From Gelidibacter mesophilus DSM 14095 (lineage in GTDB: Bacteria; Bacteroidota; Bacteroidia; Flavobacteriales; Flavobacteriaceae), in contig NZ_AUHD01000008.1 of the NCBI RefSeq assembly GCF_000423005.1, positions 62,001-126,000 on the forward strand: DNA of 64,000 nucleotides. The letters are read 5' to 3'. The notes beneath the pieces are model-generated. The model made no database searches and was not told the origin of the DNA. It worked only from the letters and a program-made list of their open reading frames with translations. This document shows, piece by piece, positions 61,181-64,000 of the stretch; positions within the stretch are counted from its first letter, which is position 1, and every line of letters starts with the position of its first letter. The position numbers and the translations under genes were made by a program.

Positions 61181-61499
61181 GTTATGTTATATATATAATT
61201 CGTCTGGAAACGAATGAGGATTAATAAATTATGACACTGCAATCCAAAATTTTCCAACTTAACGGAAATAGCAGGTCATATAATTTGAAAACGTAAAGAT
61301 AAGATTATTTATTTCAGTTATATAATTGAAAACTACGGAACTGCTTGAAATCATTTAAAAAAATATAAAAAGCTTAATAGCATTGTATTAAAGATAATTT
61401 TTTAAGTTTACAACGCATAATTTTAATGGCTAAACCTAGTTATGCTTACATTTAAATCCTTATACGATGTCTTCTACATAAACTTAAAACCACACCATT
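61181..61499. other. Divergent intergenic region ricT / M23 gene
   Basis: 319 bp, AT-rich. It must hold promoters for both flanking genes, but I could not place a convincing one. No RNA gene or repeat is seen. Confidence 0.4.
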
Positions 61500-62906
61500 A
61501 TGAAATTAAATTTTACACTACTCATTATTTTTTGTTTGTTACTCTTTTCAATAGACGCTAATTCTCAAAATATAGCATCCACCCTTACAGGCGGCGAATA
61601 TAAGTTTAATGCAAATAAAACGCCTTGTTTGACTGATGTGCAAAGAGAAGAGGTTCTTTTAAAAATCAAATCGAATATCGCAGTATTAAAATCCCAAAAA
61701 AGACTGGCTTATGATGGTGCACAGCAACGTGCCACACACCCATTATTCAGTTGGCCCGTTAAAAAGAAAGAAGGCACCCCATACCATGAAGTTTGGGCCA
61801 TTTCTAACTATGTAGATCAAAACCCAGAATTCCCAAACAAAGTTTTAGACTATAATTGTGGTAGTAAAACGTATGATAACACTGCAGGGTATAATCATAT
61901 GGGTGTGGATATCTATACTTGGCCATTTACATGGAAAATGATGGATTATGATGAAGCTGTCATTGTTGCAGCAGCTCCAGGACAAATTATAGACATAGGC
62001 AGAAATCAATTTGATAGAAGCTGCTCCTTCAATAATAATGTATGGAATGCAGTGTATATACAACATGCCGATGGCAGCGTGGCACTTTATGGCCATATGA
62101 AAAAGAATTCTCCAACTACAAAAAGTATTGGTGATATGGTAGAACGCGGAGAATACCTTGGGATTGTGGGAAGTTCAGGCAACTCCACCGGACCACATTT
62201 ACATTTTGAAGTGTATTCATCCATTAATCCTGACGTGTTCATTGACCCTTTTGCGGGGAAATGCAATGACATGAATACAGATTCTTGGTGGGAAAATCAA
62301 AAACCATATGTAAACACCAATATCAATGCGCTTTTGACACATTCCGCACCTCCTATTTTGCCTACATGTCCGGATCAGGAAATAACGAATGAAAAAAATA
62401 TTTTTGCGCCTGGCGAAGAGGTTTATGTTGCAGTTTATTTAAGAGACCAAATGAAAGGGACTAAAATAAATCTAGAAGTTCTAAGACCGAATGGCTCAGT
62501 ATATAATAATTGGGATTTTGATCTAGCAAAAGATTATTCCAGCTCTTATTGGTATTGGATAATTGAAGTACCTTCCGTGCAAGGCGAATGGACTTGGCGT
62601 GCCACCTACCAAGGTCAAGTTTTAGATCATAAGTTTACAGTAAAAACATTGGGCATTGAAGATGAAGACTTCCAAACCGCTTCCATATATCCAAACCCGT
62701 TTAATGACGTGGTCAATATCCAATCCAAGAGCCCTGTCAAAAAAGTATCCGTAGTGGATATTCTTGGAAAAACAGTAATGGCCAAAGCCAATGCTGCAGC
62801 TAGCATCAATGAAATCAATCTCGAATCGTTATCTAAAGGCCTTTATTTTTTGACTTTGGAAGGGAATGACAATCAGAAAAAGATCATTAAAATGATTAAA
62901 GAATAA
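61500..62906 (+). CDS. M23 family peptidase with type IX sorting domain
   Basis: 468-aa secreted zinc endopeptidase. Signal peptide ends at DANSQ. The LytM/M23 domain (about 125-260) shows the zinc ligands in YNHMGVDIYTW and GPHLHFEVYS, with VYIQHADGSVALYGHMKK between. A beta-rich linker follows (APGEEVYVAVYLRDQ). The last about 75 residues (ASIYPNPFNDVVNIQSKS ... KKIIKMIKE) form a Por/type A sorting domain, so it is exported by the type IX system. M23 enzymes cut peptide bridges in peptidoglycan or other glycine-rich peptides; on the surface it may attack other bacteria or proteins. Confidence 0.93.
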   Translation: MKLNFTLLIIFCLLLFSIDANSQNIASTLTGGEYKFNANKTPCLTDVQREEVLLKIKSNIAVLKSQKRLAYDGAQQRATHPLFSWPVKKKEGTPYHEVWAISNYVDQNPEFPNKVLDYNCGSKTYDNTAGYNHMGVDIYTWPFTWKMMDYDEAVIVAAAPGQIIDIGRNQFDRSCSFNNNVWNAVYIQHADGSVALYGHMKKNSPTTKSIGDMVERGEYLGIVGSSGNSTGPHLHFEVYSSINPDVFIDPFAGKCNDMNTDSWWENQKPYVNTNINALLTHSAPPILPTCPDQEITNEKNIFAPGEEVYVAVYLRDQMKGTKINLEVLRPNGSVYNNWDFDLAKDYSSSYWYWIIEVPSVQGEWTWRATYQGQVLDHKFTVKTLGIEDEDFQTASIYPNPFNDVVNIQSKSPVKKVSVVDILGKTVMAKANAAASINEINLESLSKGLYFLTLEGNDNQKKIIKMIKE

Positions 62907-62991
62907 GACAGTTATCCAATTGACAGCAGTTGTAAGAGCTATTCTTAACTGCTGTCAAGCGGAAACTACGGGTTCGTTGGGCCCAGAGAGT

Positions 62992-64000
62992 TTATTTTTC
63001 TAATATCTCAAAAATATTTCTTAAGTCCTGCTTGAAAGGCAAATGGTCAGCACGTCCTTTTTTAAAGATATCATTGCTATTTCCCTGACCTTTACGGAGT
63101 TCCTTTTGGGCCTCATAAGGTAATTGATGAACTTCCATACATGTGGTAGAACAACAGTTATCCATTTTCTCCTTACATTCCTCACATTGTATAAAAAGCA
63201 AATGACAGGCGTCATTGGCACAGTTAGTATGCAAATCAGCGGGTTTTCCACATTGATGGCAATGTGCAATCACATCATCAGAAATACGTTCTGAACGGCG
63301 CTCATCAAACACGAAATTTTTTCCGATAAACTTATTTTCGAGGCCTTTTTCATTAATCTGCCTCACATAATTGATGATACCACCATCCAATTGAAAAACA
63401 TTTTTAAAGCCTTTATGCTTATAATAGGCACTGGCTTTTTCGCAACGAATCCCTCCCGTGCAATACATCACCAAATTCTTATCTTCTTTATGGTCTTTTA
63501 AATCTTCCTCAATGATGTCCAAAGATTGCCTAAAAGTGTCCACATCAGGAGTTACAGCATTTTTAAAATGCCCTATTTCACTTTCATAGTGGTTGCGCAT
63601 ATCCACCAAAACCGTATTCTCATCTTCAATAAGCTCATTGAATCGCTCAGCATTGACATGAACACCTATATCAGTCACATCAAAAGTGGCATCGTTCAAT
63701 CCGTCCGCCACAATTTTATCACGCACTTTGATTTTTAGCTTCAAAAAAGCAAAATTATCTTGCTCTATGGCAATATTGAGCCTGACGTTTTCCAAAAAGG
63801 AAATACTGTCTAAATGGGTCTTGAAGGCTTCAAAATGATCCGCAGGTAGCGACAATTGGGCATTAATACCTTCATGTGCGACGTAAATCCTGCCAAGAAC
63901 GTCAAGGTCGTTCCAAGTTAAAAATAAATGGTTTCTAAAAGTTTCCGGATTGCCAATTTTGGCATACGCGTAGAAAGAAATAGTCAAGCGGTCTTTTCCG
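62992..64000 (-). CDS. trhO: tRNA uridine(34) hydroxylase / rhodanese-like TrhO, 5' end cut by window
   Basis: At least 336 codons. The frame stays open past the TTG at 63,987 to the window edge (reading GKDRLTISFYAYAKIGNPETFRNH), so the start lies outside. The acylphosphatase-like N-terminal region is followed by a rhodanese domain with the active-site cysteine in LVMYCTGGIRCEKASAYYKHKGFKNVFQLDGGI. A C-terminal cysteine-rich segment (CHQCGKPADLHTNCANDACHLLFIQCEECKEKMDNCCS) is typical of the longer family members. TrhO makes 5-hydroxyuridine at the wobble position of tRNAs. Confidence 0.93.
   Translation of the reverse strand, partial: GKDRLTISFYAYAKIGNPETFRNHLFLTWNDLDVLGRIYVAHEGINAQLSLPADHFEAFKTHLDSISFLENVRLNIAIEQDNFAFLKLKIKVRDKIVADGLNDATFDVTDIGVHVNAERFNELIEDENTVLVDMRNHYESEIGHFKNAVTPDVDTFRQSLDIIEEDLKDHKEDKNLVMYCTGGIRCEKASAYYKHKGFKNVFQLDGGIINYVRQINEKGLENKFIGKNFVFDERRSERISDDVIAHCHQCGKPADLHTNCANDACHLLFIQCEECKEKMDNCCSTTCMEVHQLPYEAQKELRKGQGNSNDIFKKGRADHLPFKQDLRNIFEILEK

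Overview
The window is AT-rich chromosomal DNA from a marine-type member of the Bacteroidota, most likely Flavobacteriaceae. The evidence is two secreted proteins with type IX (Por) C-terminal sorting domains, the gliding lipoprotein GldH, a SusC/SusD locus controlled by a hybrid two-component system, several TonB-dependent receptors, and promoters of the TAnnTTTG type. Everything here was read by eye; no database search was run.

Layout. 1-6,775 is core chromosome: feoAB on the minus strand, a SCO protein, an M1 aminopeptidase with a sorting tail, and an RseP-like site-2 protease. At 6,967-7,040 lies tRNA-Asn(GUU). A 43-bp copy of the tRNA 3' end recurs at 46,752-46,794 with one mismatch and brackets a 39.75-kb integrative element. 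A tyrosine integrase (45,391-46,599) sits at its right end, and paired TGTACAACA repeats lie inside each end. The element is composite. A first left end (7,042-9,472) is interrupted by an ISL3/ISAon1-type IS and breaks off inside a small HTH gene. Next comes an 18-kb fucose/N-acetylhexosamine utilisation locus (HTCS, SusC, SusD, an unclassified lipoprotein, GH29, GH20, a GH29 relic, GH29). A second, intact left end (about 27,896 onward) leads into a replication/mobilisation module: HTH, helicase, iteron-like repeats, primase, MobC, relaxase. No type IV secretion genes are seen, so the element looks mobilisable rather than self-transmissible.

After the mobilisation genes come a type II-C tracrRNA-like gene (minus strand, 33,165 to about 33,250) and a 178-aa N-terminal Cas9 piece, with no visible CRISPR array. 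An AbiEi/AbiEii type IV toxin-antitoxin pair follows. The last cargo is a siderophore-iron locus resembling Xus: AraC regulator, TonB receptor, DUF4374 lipoprotein, ankyrin protein, DUF2271 protein with a DAITGAT motif, and a PepSY protein fused to a flavodoxin/NADPH reductase.

Outside the right att site the chromosome resumes with a second AraC / TonB receptor / PepSY iron locus, another GH29 fucosidase, scoAB CoA-transferase, a class A penicillin-binding protein, gldH-ricT, an M23 peptidase with a sorting tail, and a trhO that runs off the window end.

Likely joint functions. The glycan locus would bind and import fucosylated, GlcNAc-containing oligosaccharides and trim them in the periplasm. 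The iron loci would import ferric chelates and reduce them with electrons passed across the inner membrane. feoAB and both TonB-receptor promoters carry a similar 21-bp box near the expected transcription start, suggesting shared iron control. Both AraC/TonB-receptor intergenic regions also carry direct repeats spaced exactly 21 bp.
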